Assembly (NCBI GenBank): GCA_015075635.1 | Contig: JABTUA010000001.1 | Location: 1,612,001-1,676,000 of the forward strand | Source of the DNA: Polyangiaceae bacterium | GTDB lineage: Bacteria > Myxococcota_A > Polyangia > Polyangiales > Polyangiaceae | Length of the DNA stretch: 64,000 bases | Direction of reading: 5' to 3' | In this document: one piece after another, positions 47,970 through 56,188 of the stretch | Layout of the letters: each line of letters begins with the position of its first letter | Position numbering within the stretch: the stretch's first letter is position 1 | Notes under the pieces: generated by a model | What the model was told of the DNA's origin: nothing | Databases searched by the model: none | Seen by the model: the letters and a program-made list of their open reading frames with translations, nothing else | Program-made: the position numbers and the translations under genes

Positions 47970-48001
47970 CGCGGCACGTCACGAGCAACTGCCGTGCCGC
48001 G
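47970..48001 (-). promoter_or_regulatory. Putative sigma-54 promoter and 9-bp inverted repeat upstream of nosZ
   Basis: On the minus strand GGCACGGCAGTTGC (47998-47985) has GG-N10-GC spacing and matches the sigma-54 consensus TGGCACG-N4-TTGC except for the first T. The predicted start is near 47973, giving a ~20-base leader with GGAGG before nosZ. The same bases form part of a perfect inverted repeat, CGCGGCACG / CGTGCCGCG (47993-48001 and 47970-47978, 14-bp spacer), which could instead be an operator or leader hairpin. Confidence 0.55.
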
Positions 48002-48142
48002 AATTTCGTGGGGGCTGACATCCGTCATGCCCCGGGTTCGAGCTGTCGTTTCGTGGATAACGGTGTCCGTTGTGGGTCTGAGAGCCGCGCGCGGCTTGCG
48101 TGCGACAATTCGCCGCACGCACGGCTTGCGCGATTTCGGGAG

Positions 48143-48712
48143 CTATTTCTTCGGCGGCAGGAGCACGCCGTCGACGACGTGGACGATGCCGTTCGAGGCC
48201 CGGATCGAGGCCACGACGTTGGCCTCGTTGATGCTGATCTTCCCGTCCTTGACCTTCACGGTGGTCTTCTGGCCGTTGGCCATCGACAGGGTGTCGCCGT
48301 CCTTCAGGTTGTCCGCGTCGTAGACCGAAGTGGTCACGTGGTACTTGAGGATCTCGCGCAGATCGTCCTTCTTCTCGGGCTTGACCAGGCCGTCCACGGT
48401 GCCCGCCGGGAGCTTGTCGAAGGCGGCGTTGGTCGGCGCAAAAACCGTCAGGGGCCCGGCATTCGCCACGGAGGGCACGTAGTCCGCGGCCTTGAGCGCC
48501 GTCACCAGCGTGGTGTGGTCCTTCGAGCCGATGGCGATGCTGACGATGTTCTTGGGGTCGAGGGGCGGCAGGTTCGACTGCGGCGCGGGCGCGCTCGCCG
48601 CCGCAGGCGCCGCGGTGCTCTCCGCCGCCGCGCTGCCGGTGGTCGAAGCTTGGGGGTTGTCGCAGCTCACCGCTGCCAGGGCCAGTCCGACGATGATGAT
48701 CACCTTGTGCAT
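48143..48712 (-). CDS. Fasciclin-domain lipoprotein
   Basis: 189 residues from the ATG at 48712, preceded by GGAGGAG at the right distance. Signal peptide and lipobox (AAVSC, Cys17), Ala/Pro/Ser linker, then one fasciclin (beta-Ig-H3) domain: FAPTNAAFDKLPAG, LKYHVTTSVYDADNL and NGIVHVVDGVLLPPK. Fasciclin proteins mediate adhesion or binding at the surface. It lies directly upstream of nosZ on the same strand, 190 bp apart, and both have sigma-54-like promoters, so co-regulation is likely. Confidence 0.9.
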   Translation of the reverse strand: MHKVIIIVGLALAAVSCDNPQASTTGSAAAESTAAPAAASAPAPQSNLPPLDPKNIVSIAIGSKDHTTLVTALKAADYVPSVANAGPLTVFAPTNAAFDKLPAGTVDGLVKPEKKDDLREILKYHVTTSVYDADNLKDGDTLSMANGQKTTVKVKDGKISINEANVVASIRASNGIVHVVDGVLLPPKK

Positions 48713-48771
48713 TTGAGCTCCTCCGGCCGGGGACAATGGATGCCTGAATCCGTTGAACCGCGCCCCCCGCA

Positions 48772-48787
48772 AGCACTCCGCGTGCCA
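48772..48787 (-). promoter_or_regulatory. Putative sigma-54 promoter of the fasciclin gene
   Basis: TGGCACGCGGAGTGCT on the minus strand: the -24 half matches the consensus TGGCACG exactly, and the -12 half keeps GC with one mismatch (GTGC for TTGC). GG-N10-GC spacing is right. The predicted start, near 48760, would give a ~48-base leader. Confidence 0.55.
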
Positions 48788-48833
48788 ACGCCAGGTTGGC
48801 GACCCCAGGCTGGGGGGCTAGCCTCCGCGCCTC

Positions 48834-49943
48834 ATGTTCGGCCTGTCCCCATTGCCACGGACCCTCGCCGCGGCGCTGCGCGACGCCGGGGACAAGAAGC
48901 TCGAGGTCCGGGTGTCGGCGGTGCGGGACCTGGGGCGCCATGCCCGAGAGGGAGCGGACGTCGCGGTCGAGCGACTGCGGCGGGTGCTCTCGGAGGACTC
49001 GGCCGTGGCCGTGCGCGCGGAGGCGGCGGTGGCGCTGGCGGACGCCGGCGCGCGGGCGGCGCTGCCCGCGCTGGTGGAGGCCGCGGGCCGGGACGATGCG
49101 CCGCGCGTGCGCCAGATGGCGCTGGTCGCGCTCGGTGAGCTCGGCCAGGCGGACGACGAGGACGCCACCCGGGTGATCGAGCGGGCGCTCCGTGACGAGC
49201 AACCGGAGCTGCGCTTCCAGGCGTTGATCGCCTTCGCTCAGCTGCAGGGGGCCGGAGCGCTCGACGTGCTCCACCGCTTCGTGCGCGACGAAGATCCCCA
49301 CGTCCGCTACGTGGCGCTGCGACTGGCGGAGGAGCGCTGGCTCGAGAGCGGTGACGTCGAACTGCCGGAGCGCTTGGGCAACGCCGCGCGCGCCGCGCTC
49401 GACGACACGGACACGAGCGTGAAGCTGGCCGCGGCGCTGGTGCTCGGGCGAGCGGGAGACAAGAGCGGCGCGAGCGTGATCGTGGACGCGGTTCGGAGCG
49501 GTCAGGGCGCCGCGGAGCCAGAGGACGCGGAGGCCGCCATCGAGCTCGCCGGGGCGCTCGGGTTGGACGACGCCCGCGGCGGGCTCGCGCGTCGTGCCTT
49601 TGGTGTGTTCGGGGTGAGCCGTGATCCGTTCGCGTGGCAGGCACGCGTCGCGCTGGCCCGCCTCGGCGACGCCCGGGCACGGCAGGCGATCCTGCGGGGG
49701 CTCGGTTCCTGGTCGCGAGATGCACGCACGCTGGCGGTGGCCGCCGCCGGGCGCGCGCGGCTCGCCGAGGCGCGCCCGCTGCTCGAAGCCATGCAAGGCA
49801 AGCCCGATCGCGCCGAGCCGAGCGCGGTGGAAGAAGCGCTCGGGCTGCTCGCCCCGCCCGAAGGCGTTGACGCCCGGACCGACCGCGGCGAAGACGAACG
49901 GCATGATTCAGCTCCGCGACAAGACCCTGGCCCGGATCCGTGA
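48834..49943 (+). CDS. HEAT-repeat protein
   Basis: 369 residues made of about eight to nine HEAT/PBS-lyase-like repeats (VRVSAVRDLGRHA; VRAEAAVALADAG; VRQMALVALGELG; LRFQALIAFAQLQGA; VRYVALRLAEERW; VKLAAALVLGRAGD; RVALARLGDARA). No signal peptide or enzymatic motif; probably a cytoplasmic binding scaffold. It overlaps the next gene by 41 bp, a strong sign of translational coupling. Confidence 0.85.
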   Translation: MFGLSPLPRTLAAALRDAGDKKLEVRVSAVRDLGRHAREGADVAVERLRRVLSEDSAVAVRAEAAVALADAGARAALPALVEAAGRDDAPRVRQMALVALGELGQADDEDATRVIERALRDEQPELRFQALIAFAQLQGAGALDVLHRFVRDEDPHVRYVALRLAEERWLESGDVELPERLGNAARAALDDTDTSVKLAAALVLGRAGDKSGASVIVDAVRSGQGAAEPEDAEAAIELAGALGLDDARGGLARRAFGVFGVSRDPFAWQARVALARLGDARARQAILRGLGSWSRDARTLAVAAAGRARLAEARPLLEAMQGKPDRAEPSAVEEALGLLAPPEGVDARTDRGEDERHDSAPRQDPGPDP

Positions 49944-50424
49944 CGAGCTCCTGGAGGTCGGCCAGCCGCCAAGCGTCCACTTCATGAAGGCCGCGGCGGA
50001 CGACGACCCGTTCGCAGGCGATCCGGACGCCAAGGCGCGCTTCGAGGCCTTGTTCGAGGTGATGTGCCTGATGGTGATGGCGGACGGCAAGGTCACCGAC
50101 AGCGAACGCGAGGTGCTCCGCGGCGCGGTGCGCGGGCTGACGCAGCACGCCGTGCGCACGCATCACATCGAGAAGCTCTTCGAGCAGTGCGCCGAGCTCG
50201 CCAAGCAGGGGCTCGAGGCCCGGCTCGCGGCGGTGGCGCCCACGCTGAAGGAGGACCCCGCGCTCGTGGACGCGGCCTTCTCCTTGGCGGCTGCGTTGGC
50301 CTTCGCCGACAGCGAGATCGAGGACAGCGAGAACGAGGTGATCAACGCGCTGGCCGAGGCGCTCGAGCTCGACGACGACCGCACCACGGAGCTTCTGAAC
50401 ATGCTCGAGGCGGAATCCGAGTGA
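49903..50424 (+). CDS. TerB-like protein
   Basis: 173 residues from the ATG at 49903. The helical domain repeats the motif VMVMADGKVTDSEREVL and again AALAFADSEIEDSENEVINALAEAL, typical of the TerB/DjlA-N fold, which binds metal ions in some members. It overlaps the HEAT gene by 41 bp at its start and the E1 alpha gene by 4 bp (GTGA) at its end. Role unknown. Confidence 0.75.
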   Translation: MIQLRDKTLARIRDELLEVGQPPSVHFMKAAADDDPFAGDPDAKARFEALFEVMCLMVMADGKVTDSEREVLRGAVRGLTQHAVRTHHIEKLFEQCAELAKQGLEARLAAVAPTLKEDPALVDAAFSLAAALAFADSEIEDSENEVINALAEALELDDDRTTELLNMLEAESE

Positions 50425-51542
50425 CGGCGATGCAGCGCCTGCCGGACGGGGATCCCAGCGTCGGGCTCCTCTGCACGCTCCGCGACGACGGCAGCGCGGA
50501 TCCGGCGACGGATCCCCGGCTGCCCCGCGAGACGCTGCTCCGCATGTACCGCGAGATGCGCAAGATGCGCGTGCTCGAGACGCGCATGGTGGGCCTGCAG
50601 CGCCAGGGTCGCGTCGGCTTCTACGGCACCTGCACCGGGCAGGAGGCCACGCCCATCGCCACGGCGCTGGCCACCGAGCCCCGCGACTGGATCTTCCCCG
50701 CGCTGCGCGAGAGCTCGATCATGCTCGTCCGCGGCTTCCCACTCGACCAGTACTTGGCGCAGGTGTTCGGCAACGAGCTCGACGTGCTCAAGGGTCGCAA
50801 CATGCCGAGCCACATGGCCGGCCGGGCGGTGAACCAGGTGTCCTGGTCGAGCTGCATCGGCCCCCAGATCCCCCAGGCCGTGGGCGCCGCCTGGGCCGCG
50901 AAGCTCCGGAGGGAGCCCGTCGTGGCGGTCGGCTTCCTGGGCGACGGCGCCACCAGCCAGCCCGACTTCCACAACGCCATGAACTTCGCGGCGGTGTTCC
51001 AGGTGCCGTGCGTGATGATCTGCCAGAACAACCACTGGTCCATCAGCGTGCCCACGGCGCGGCAGACGGCGTCGCAGACCCTGGCGGTCAAGGCCAAGGC
51101 CTACGGCCTGCCCGGCGTGCGCGTGGACGGCAACGACGCGCTGGCGGTCTACCGCGTGGTCAAGGACGCGGTCGAGCGCGCGCGCGCCGGCGGTGGCCCG
51201 AGCTTCATCGAGTCGTTCACGTATCGGATGGGCGCGCACTCCACCAGCGACGACCCCACGCGCTACCGCTCCGAGGACGAGGTGAAGCGCTGGGCCGAGA
51301 AGGACCCGATCGACCGCCTGCGGCGCTACCTGGAGCGCGAAGGACACCTCGACGCCGCGGGCGTAGAGCGTATCGACCAGGAGCTGAACGAGGAGATCTC
51401 ACGCGCCATCGACGCGGTGGAGAAGCTGGCTCCTCCCGCCCTCGACACGCTGTTCGACGACGTCTACGCGGAGCTGCCCTGGCACCTCTCCGAGCAGCGC
51501 GAAGAGATGCGCCGCGGGCCCAGGGCGCCGAGCGGGCACTGA
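50421..51542 (+). CDS. 2-oxoacid dehydrogenase E1 component, alpha subunit
   Basis: 373 residues from the GTG at 50421 (GTGA overlap with the TerB-like gene); an ATG at 50430 would remove three residues. Thiamine diphosphate-binding motif FLGDGATSQPDFHNAMNFAA with CQNNHWSIS, and TYRMGAHSTSDDPTRYR, a phosphorylation-loop-like segment of branched-chain 2-oxoacid or pyruvate dehydrogenase E1 alpha. The N-terminal 40 residues and GQEATPIATALA fit the branched-chain type. The partner E1 beta and E2 genes are not in the window; an E3 gene lies at 54602. Confidence 0.9.
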   Translation: MTAMQRLPDGDPSVGLLCTLRDDGSADPATDPRLPRETLLRMYREMRKMRVLETRMVGLQRQGRVGFYGTCTGQEATPIATALATEPRDWIFPALRESSIMLVRGFPLDQYLAQVFGNELDVLKGRNMPSHMAGRAVNQVSWSSCIGPQIPQAVGAAWAAKLRREPVVAVGFLGDGATSQPDFHNAMNFAAVFQVPCVMICQNNHWSISVPTARQTASQTLAVKAKAYGLPGVRVDGNDALAVYRVVKDAVERARAGGGPSFIESFTYRMGAHSTSDDPTRYRSEDEVKRWAEKDPIDRLRRYLEREGHLDAAGVERIDQELNEEISRAIDAVEKLAPPALDTLFDDVYAELPWHLSEQREEMRRGPRAPSGH

Positions 51543-51619
51543 GGGTCGAGCGCCGGCGGGGGTGTCTTCGCGAGCCAGCGCGCGGCTTGCATGCCGAGCT
51601 GCGCACCCGAGGGAAGCTC

Positions 51620-52033
51620 TCACGCGCGCAGTAGCCTGCCTGGCGGCACCACGACGCGCGGCGCCTTGGTCGCCAGTGCTCGATCGTAGCTCGCCATCGG
51701 GACCCCTTCGCGCAGCGCGAGCTCGACGAAGAGCACGTCGTAGGCGGACTGGCGCAGCGTGACCGCGCGGGAAGTCGCGCCGCGCCACAGCTCGGACACG
51801 TCGACCGAGGTGATGCCGAGGAGCTCAGCAGCGCGGAACAGGTCACCCAGGGCATCCGCGGGCACGGCACCGAACACGACTGCTTTCCAGAACACGTTCG
51901 CCAGCTCGGCCTTCCAGTGTGACGGAGCGAGCAGCACGTCCGCCTTCGCGAGCAGGCGAGCGGCCTCCGCGCCTCTGCGCTCTTCGCCGAGCAGGGCCGC
52001 CGCAACCACATCCGTGTCGACGACGACTCTCAT
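51620..52033 (-). CDS. vapC: PIN-domain toxin (VapC-type)
   Basis: 137 residues with the PIN acidic residues in place: Asp6 (VVVDTDVV), Glu43, Asp99 and Asp117. Such toxins are Mg-dependent ribonucleases, often cleaving tRNA or mRNA. Its ATG overlaps the antitoxin stop by 4 bp. Convergent with the E1 alpha gene, 77 bp apart. Confidence 0.9.
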   Translation of the reverse strand: MRVVVDTDVVAAALLGEERRGAEAARLLAKADVLLAPSHWKAELANVFWKAVVFGAVPADALGDLFRAAELLGITSVDVSELWRGATSRAVTLRQSAYDVLFVELALREGVPMASYDRALATKAPRVVVPPGRLLRA

Positions 52034-52260
52034 GGGCGCCCTTCGCGGATCGCGGTGTGGATCTCTGCGATGCGCATGCGGCGTGGCAGCGACCGCCGGA
52101 GCTCGGCCAGGCGCTCCTCGAGCGAGCGCTGATCGATCGTGCCTTGGCGCACCAGGGTCAGGAGCTCGCTCTGCACGGAGCGTCCGTTGCGTTTGGCGCG
52201 TCGTCGCAGCTCCTTCACTACGTCCTCTGGCACGTTGCGCAGCGTCAGTGTCTTCGACAT
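52030..52260 (-). CDS. vapB: Ribbon-helix-helix antitoxin (VapB/FitA-type)
   Basis: 76 residues from the ATG at 52260. The N-terminal TLTLRNVPEDVVKELRRRAKRNGRSVQSE is a FitA-type ribbon-helix-helix DNA-binding motif. The C-terminal Arg/Leu-rich half (EERLAELRRSLPRRMRIAEI) probably wraps the toxin. Encoded upstream of the PIN toxin and expected to autoregulate the pair; I see no clear operator. Confidence 0.9.
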   Translation of the reverse strand: MSKTLTLRNVPEDVVKELRRRAKRNGRSVQSELLTLVRQGTIDQRSLEERLAELRRSLPRRMRIAEIHTAIREGRP

Positions 52261-52486
52261 GACTCTACTATGCAGGCAATCTGACATCAGTGCAACTGCG
52301 GTCCGTACATGCGACACTCGGACCGAGCGCCTGCACCCCCCAAGCTGATGAACCGCTCGGCCTCCAGCGGGATGTCAAGCCCCGTGAGCCGAGAGCCAAG
52401 GCACGCGGGTCCCGTCCGCCGAGCGAGTCACACATGCGCTCACGCTCATTGGCTCGGCCGGGATCGTGTACGCTCGCCGCGTGGAG

Positions 52487-54565
52487 ATGCCGGCGGAGGT
52501 GAGCGGGAGCGTACCCGACGTGTCGAGCTTCGCGCGCGGGCTGACCGCGGGCGGCTACACGACGCGGGCGGTGAAACAGCTGCACGCGCGGCTGGCGGCG
52601 CTCGACCCGGCCAGCGATCTCGAGCACCGCGTGGAGGGCGTGGAGCAGCTGGCGCGCTGGTTGTGCGACGGCCCGAAGCCGCCGCCGGTGGAGGGGGCGC
52701 CGCCCGAGCCCTACGCGACCACGCGCCTGCGATTGCTGCTCCGCGCGCTCGACGTGGCGCCGGTCTTCCGCGAGCGGCTGAGCGGCTGCATCGGCTCGCT
52801 CTTGCGCGAGTCGAACGCCCTGGGACTCCTGTGCGAGGTCGGGCTGCCGAACGACCGTGGCTTGCTCGACGAGACCAGCGATCGGCTGGCCCGGCGCTTC
52901 TTGCCGTCGCCGCCGGACTACGGCGATCTGGCGAAGCTGTTCGCGCGCATGTTCCGCACCAATCGCGACGCAGACTGGCTGGCGTCGCTGCCGGCGGAGC
53001 TCGTGCTCGACCTGTTCGCGCGCCTCGGCGACGTGTGGCAGCCGCTCAGGGACGCGACCGAGGACGCCCTGGCGCTGCTCACGACGCGCGTCTCGGCGCT
53101 CGGCCTCTCCGACGACATCCGGCGCCGTGGACCTGTGGGGCCGGTGCGCGAGTCGCCCTTCTTCCGCCTGCCCCACGCCAGCCGGGAGGAGCTGCCGGAT
53201 CTGTGCCTGATGTGCCGGCGCGACATGGTCGTGGTGCACGAAAACCTGGAGCGCTTCGGCGTCAGCGTGGACGTCGTGTACCGGCTCGACGTCATCACCA
53301 AGTGCCTGGAGCGCGTCGAGTCCATCCTGGTGGCGCTCGATCCGCGCAGCACGCCGGAGCTGGTCAGCGCGGAGACCACGTTCGTGGCCGAGCTCTGCCG
53401 GGCGCGCCTGCGCGAGCGCAGCGTGCGCGGGGTCATCCGCGACAACATGCAGCTCCTGGCCCGCAAGGTGATCGAGCGCGCGGGTGAGACCGGCGAGCAC
53501 TACATCACGGTGTCGCGGGGGGAGTGGTGGAAGATGCTCGCCTCCGCCGGCGGCGGAGGCTTCCTCACCGTGTTCACCTGCGTGATGAAGTTTTTCACCA
53601 AGTGGGCGCACTTCGCGCCGGCGGTGGACGGTATGGTGTCGGCGTTCAACTACGCCGGCAGCTTCGTGACCATGCAGCTGCTCGGCTTCACGCTGGCCAC
53701 CAAGCAGCCGAGCATGACGGCCGCGGCGTTGGCCGGCTCGATCCGCGGCCAGCGCGACGAGCACCAGCTCGACGACCTGATCACGACCATCGCGCGCATC
53801 TGCCGCTCTCAGCTGGCGGCGGCGCTCGGCAACATCGGCGTGGTCATCCCGTCGGCGGTGTTGTTCGACGTGGTGTTTCGCGCGTCCACCGGTCGCACCT
53901 TCCTGGACGCCGAGAACGCGCAGTACACCATCGACTCGTTCCACCCTTGGAAGAGCGGCACCATCCCCTACGCTGCGCTGACCGGCGTCTTGCTCTGGGC
54001 CTCCAGCATCGGCGCCGGCTGGCTGGAGAACTGGGCGGTGTACCGCCGAATCCCCGAGGCCATCGCGCAGCACCGCTCGAGGCGCTTCTTCGGCAAACGC
54101 TTGCTCGGCTGGCTCGGCAAGCTCTTCTCCAAGCACGTCGCCGGCTTCGGCGGCAGTGTCACCCTGGGCGTGCTGCTCGGCATGACCCCCGCGTTCGGCA
54201 AGTTCTTCGGGCTGCCGCTGGACGTGCGCCACGTGACGCTGTCGAGCGGCGCGCTGGCGCTCTCGGTCAAGTCCATGGGCCTCGCGGGCCTCACCGATCC
54301 CAGCGTGGGCTGGGCGGCGCTCGGCATCCTGGCCATCGGCAGCATGAACTTCGGCATCAGCTTCCTGTTGGCCCTGGGGGTCGCGTTCCGCGCCCGCGAG
54401 GTGCCGCTCGGTCGCGGCCTGCGCCTGCTGTTCGCGGTGCTCGGGCGCTTCTTGCGCTCGCCGCTCCAGTTCATCTATCCGCCGCGGAGCGAGACGGTCG
54501 AGGTCTTCTCGCACCGTCCCAGCATGATCCCCCGCGGCTCCGCCGCGTCGCTGCATCGGCACTAG
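52487..54565 (+). CDS. Gcr-family "site-specific recombinase" membrane protein
   Basis: 692 residues from the ATG at 52487; GTG starts at 52466 or 52481 are possible as no RBS decides. The N-terminal half is helical and the C-terminal half has about seven membrane segments. ITVSRGEWWKML and GGFLTVFTCVMKFFTKW, then LATKQPSMTAAALA, are hallmarks of PF10136 proteins. Despite the name, these have no tyrosine- or serine-recombinase catalytic motifs and are better described as membrane proteins of unknown function. It lies 62% of the way through a run of unrelated genes. Confidence 0.85.
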   Translation: MPAEVSGSVPDVSSFARGLTAGGYTTRAVKQLHARLAALDPASDLEHRVEGVEQLARWLCDGPKPPPVEGAPPEPYATTRLRLLLRALDVAPVFRERLSGCIGSLLRESNALGLLCEVGLPNDRGLLDETSDRLARRFLPSPPDYGDLAKLFARMFRTNRDADWLASLPAELVLDLFARLGDVWQPLRDATEDALALLTTRVSALGLSDDIRRRGPVGPVRESPFFRLPHASREELPDLCLMCRRDMVVVHENLERFGVSVDVVYRLDVITKCLERVESILVALDPRSTPELVSAETTFVAELCRARLRERSVRGVIRDNMQLLARKVIERAGETGEHYITVSRGEWWKMLASAGGGGFLTVFTCVMKFFTKWAHFAPAVDGMVSAFNYAGSFVTMQLLGFTLATKQPSMTAAALAGSIRGQRDEHQLDDLITTIARICRSQLAAALGNIGVVIPSAVLFDVVFRASTGRTFLDAENAQYTIDSFHPWKSGTIPYAALTGVLLWASSIGAGWLENWAVYRRIPEAIAQHRSRRFFGKRLLGWLGKLFSKHVAGFGGSVTLGVLLGMTPAFGKFFGLPLDVRHVTLSSGALALSVKSMGLAGLTDPSVGWAALGILAIGSMNFGISFLLALGVAFRAREVPLGRGLRLLFAVLGRFLRSPLQFIYPPRSETVEVFSHRPSMIPRGSAASLHRH

Positions 54566-54601
54566 GGTCTTTCCCGTGCCCGGTGTTATTAGGGGCGAAA
54601 G

Positions 54602-56014
54602 ATGGAAGAGCGAAGCTTCGACGTGGTCGTGCTCGGTGGAGGTCCCGGCGGTTACCCCTGCGCCATTCGGCTGGGTCAGCTGGGGTTGAAGGTGGCGTGC
54701 GTCGAGGCCGAGGAGTACGGCGGCGTGTGCCTGAACTGGGGCTGCATCCCGTCCAAGGCGCTGATCAGCACGGCGCACCAGTACGAGAAGGCGGGCAAGG
54801 CCGGCGAGCAGGGCCTCTCGTTCGGCAGCGTCTCGCTCGACGTCGCCAAGCTTCAGAGCTGGAAGAACGGCATCGTCAAGAAGCTCACCGGTGGCGTGCG
54901 CCTCTTGCTCAAGCAGAACGGCGCCGAGGCCATCGAGGGCATGGGGCGCTTCGTGGACCCAAAGACGCTGGAGGTGACGCGCGCGAACGGAGACAAGCTG
55001 CGCGTCAGCGCCACCCGAGGCATCGTGATCGCCACCGGCTCGGCGACCATTCAGGTGCCGGGCTTCGAGTTCGACGGCAAGCAGATCATCGGCGCCCGCG
55101 AGGCCGTGAGCTTGGCGGAGGTGCCGAAGCGGCTCGCCGTGATCGGCGGCGGCGTGATCGGTCTCGAGCTCGGCATGGTCTACCAGGCCTTCGGCGCACA
55201 ACTCACCGTGATCGAGCTGACGCCGAGCCTGCTCCCGGGCGTGGACCCCGACGCGGTCAAGATCGTCGAGCGCTCGCTGACCAAGAAGGGTGGCCGGGTG
55301 CTCAAGCAGGCCAAGGCCGAGCGCTGGGAGCGGAGCGCCGACGGCAGCGTCGGCGTGGTCGTCTCCGTGGGCGGCGCCACGGAGCGCGTCGACGCCGACG
55401 TGGTCTTGGTGGCGGTGGGCATGCGCCCGCGGTCCCGCGGCATCGGTCTGGAAGAGGTGGGCGTGAAGGTGGACGCGCGAGGCTTCGTCCCGACCGACGC
55501 CGAGTGCCGCACCAACGTGCCGGGCATCTTCGCGGTAGGCGACGTCAGCGGTCCGCCCATGCTCGCGCACAAGGCCACCAAGGAAGGCGAGATCTGCGCC
55601 GAGGTGATCGCCGGCAAGGCGTCGGCCAAGGACTGGGTGACCATCCCGGGCATCATCTTCACCGATCCGGAGATCGCCACCGTCGGCCTGACCGAGGCGC
55701 AGGCGAAGGAGCAAGGCCTCGAGGTCAAGGTCGGGCGCTTCCCGTTCGCGGCCCTCGGCCGCGCGATGAGCATCCGCGAGACGGACGGCTTCGTGAAGGT
55801 GCTCACGGACAAGGCCTCCGGTCGGGTGCTGGGGATCCACATCGTCGGACCCTCGGCCAGCGATCTGATCAGCGAAGCCGCGCTGGCCCTGGAGATGGTG
55901 GCGACCGCAGAGGACATCGCGCTCACCGTCCACCCGCACCCGACGCTGGGCGAGGCGCTGATGGAGGCCGCCGCGCACTCCCTGGGTCACGCCATCCACA
56001 TCACCAACCGCTGA
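54602..56014 (+). CDS. lpdA: Dihydrolipoamide dehydrogenase
   Basis: 470 residues. FAD-binding GGGPGGYPCAIRLGQ, redox disulfide GGVCLNWGCIPSKAL (Cys43/Cys48), NAD-binding VIGGGVIGLELGMVYQAFG, GIFAVGDVSG and the C-terminal catalytic HPHPTLGEAL are all present. E3 component of pyruvate/2-oxoacid dehydrogenase complexes. It may serve the E1 alpha encoded 3 kb upstream. A 104-bp repeated element starts 23 bp after the stop. Confidence 0.97.
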   Translation: MEERSFDVVVLGGGPGGYPCAIRLGQLGLKVACVEAEEYGGVCLNWGCIPSKALISTAHQYEKAGKAGEQGLSFGSVSLDVAKLQSWKNGIVKKLTGGVRLLLKQNGAEAIEGMGRFVDPKTLEVTRANGDKLRVSATRGIVIATGSATIQVPGFEFDGKQIIGAREAVSLAEVPKRLAVIGGGVIGLELGMVYQAFGAQLTVIELTPSLLPGVDPDAVKIVERSLTKKGGRVLKQAKAERWERSADGSVGVVVSVGGATERVDADVVLVAVGMRPRSRGIGLEEVGVKVDARGFVPTDAECRTNVPGIFAVGDVSGPPMLAHKATKEGEICAEVIAGKASAKDWVTIPGIIFTDPEIATVGLTEAQAKEQGLEVKVGRFPFAALGRAMSIRETDGFVKVLTDKASGRVLGIHIVGPSASDLISEAALALEMVATAEDIALTVHPHPTLGEALMEAAAHSLGHAIHITNR

Positions 56015-56036
56015 CGGGGCTTCGGCACTGGGCGGG

Positions 56037-56140
56037 TGCTCCTGTGCGGCCCATGCTCCTCTCTACCGCCCCGTCCCGGGTCACCATTGCCCTGCCGGTG
56101 GTGGCGACCCAGCTCGACTCGGGGAGAACCGATCGAGACT
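56037..56140 (+). repeat. 104-bp dispersed element, copy B
   Basis: About 90% identical to 26981-27084 on the opposite strand. It ends 48 bp before the pspA ATG at 56189, in the same direction as pspA. The conserved 3' half contains CTC-GGG-GAG inside CTCGA/TCGAG. In copy A the loop is GCG, so the stem is kept while the loop changes. It lies in the short lpdA-pspA intergenic region. Confidence 0.85.
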
Positions 56141-56188
56141 GAGGCTAGGCTCTGGCGACGCGCTTTGGGCCGTGGCATGGTCTCGGTC

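Noticed and set aside
47953-48142. FNR/NNR box upstream of nosZ
   Set aside because: No TTGAT-N4-ATCAA-like palindrome found on either strand in this interval.
52487-54565. Genuine DNA recombinase linked to the toxin-antitoxin pair as a mobile island
   Set aside because: PF10136 proteins are membrane proteins without recombinase catalytic residues, and no attachment sites or integrase were seen.
52268-55999. 1243-codon minus-strand open frame
   Set aside because: Antisense shadow of the Gcr-family gene and lpdA, both of which have clear family motifs; composition dominated by Arg, Ala, His and Gln.
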